DNA of 5,557 nucleotides from Bacteroidales bacterium UBA2716. GTDB taxonomy: Bacteria > Bacteroidota > Bacteroidia > Bacteroidales > UBA932. The notes beneath the pieces were generated by a model, which ran no database searches, was not told where the DNA came from, and saw only the letters and a program-made list of their open reading frames with translations. The DNA is taken from the NCBI GenBank assembly GCA_002354005.1, contig DEKS01000106.1:2855-8411 (forward strand), read 5' to 3'. Position numbers and translations under genes: made by a program. The stretch's first letter is position 1; each line of letters begins with the position of its first letter. Below, one piece after another: positions 5,214-5,557 of this stretch.

Positions 5214-5557
5214 ATGGCAAAGAAAGAGTACATACAGGTGCGGGGCGCCCGGGCCAACAACCTCAAAAACATGGATGTGGCCATCCCCAGGGGGGAATTT
5301 GTGGTGGTGACGGGCCTCAGCGGGTCCGGTAAAAGTTCACTGGCTTTTGACACCATTTATGCGGAAGGCCAGCGCCGCTACATGGATACCCTGTCCACCT
5401 ACGCCAAGCACTTCATGGGCATTCTGGAGAAGCCGGAGGTGGAGGAAATCACCGGCCTGAGTCCCATCATTGCCATCGAACAGAAAACCACCGGCAACAA
5501 TCCGCGTTCCACGGTGGGCACCATCACGGAAATCTACGACTTCCTGCGCCTGCTGTA
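5214..5557 (+). CDS. uvrA: UvrA, excinuclease ABC subunit A, N-terminal part
   Basis: The first 114 codons of the DNA damage-recognition ATPase of nucleotide excision repair are present; UvrA dimers load UvrB at lesions in the cytoplasm. The frame runs off the right edge, and the family is usually about 940 residues. The product begins MAKKEYIQVRGARANNLKNM, carries the Walker A motif GLSGSGKSS (34-42), then LAFDTIYAEGQRRY (43-56), and further conserved UvrA blocks GLSPIIAIEQK and NPRSTVGTITEIYDFLRLL. The ATG at 5214 is supported by similarity from the first residues and by the promoter box just upstream; the next in-frame ATG (codon 20) would remove the conserved RGARANNL segment. Bacteroidota often carry more than one UvrA-like gene; this fragment looks like the canonical one, though the later zinc-finger and insertion domains that would confirm it are outside the window. 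It is transcribed away from the receptor operon. Confidence 0.97.
   Translation, partial: MAKKEYIQVRGARANNLKNMDVAIPRGEFVVVTGLSGSGKSSLAFDTIYAEGQRRYMDTLSTYAKHFMGILEKPEVEEITGLSPIIAIEQKTTGNNPRSTVGTITEIYDFLRLL

Overview
The window looks like chromosomal DNA from a member of the Bacteroidota, most likely the order Bacteroidales; a gut-type, GC-rich lineage such as an Alistipes relative would fit, but that is inference. The evidence is three perfect TAnnTTTG promoter boxes, which are the Bacteroides-type -7 element. There is also no Shine-Dalgarno reliance, two short MKK...AC lipoprotein signal peptides, a serpin, and a TonB-dependent receptor paired with a small lipoprotein.

Layout, left to right. 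Positions 1-936 (+) hold the 3' part of a low-GC gene for a PQQ-like beta-propeller protein, cut by the left edge. Positions 937-1045 are a short spacer between convergent genes, with a 28-codon open tail in the neighbouring frame and a weak hairpin. Positions 1046-2344 (-) encode a lipid-anchored serpin with an intact inhibitory hinge and its own promoter at 2405-2412. Positions 2484-2924 (-) encode a small calycin-like lipoprotein, and 2921-5074 (-) a TonB-dependent outer-membrane receptor. These last two overlap by ATGA and should be cotranscribed from a promoter at 5084-5091. A short hairpin followed by six T (2414-2433) may end that operon just before the serpin promoter. Positions 5075-5213 are a divergent control region with an 8-bp inverted repeat (5107-5130) and the uvrA promoter (5200-5207). 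Positions 5214-5557 (+) are the first 114 codons of uvrA, cut by the right edge.

How the genes may work together: the receptor and the small lipoprotein have the arrangement of Bacteroidota receptor/lipoprotein uptake pairs such as HmuR-HmuY, so they probably bind and import one ligand, which the sequence does not identify. The serpin is downstream on the same strand but separately promoted, so a link with the receptor is only possible. uvrA is an unrelated housekeeping repair gene. The propeller gene is much more AT-rich than the rest and probably belongs to an accessory segment that ends near position 1020.

No RNA gene, CRISPR array or insertion sequence was seen, and no stretch over 300 bases lacks a gene. 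The best candidates for something undescribed are the serpin with its unusual reactive loop and the receptor/lipoprotein pair with its inverted repeat. Neither is proven novel from sequence alone.
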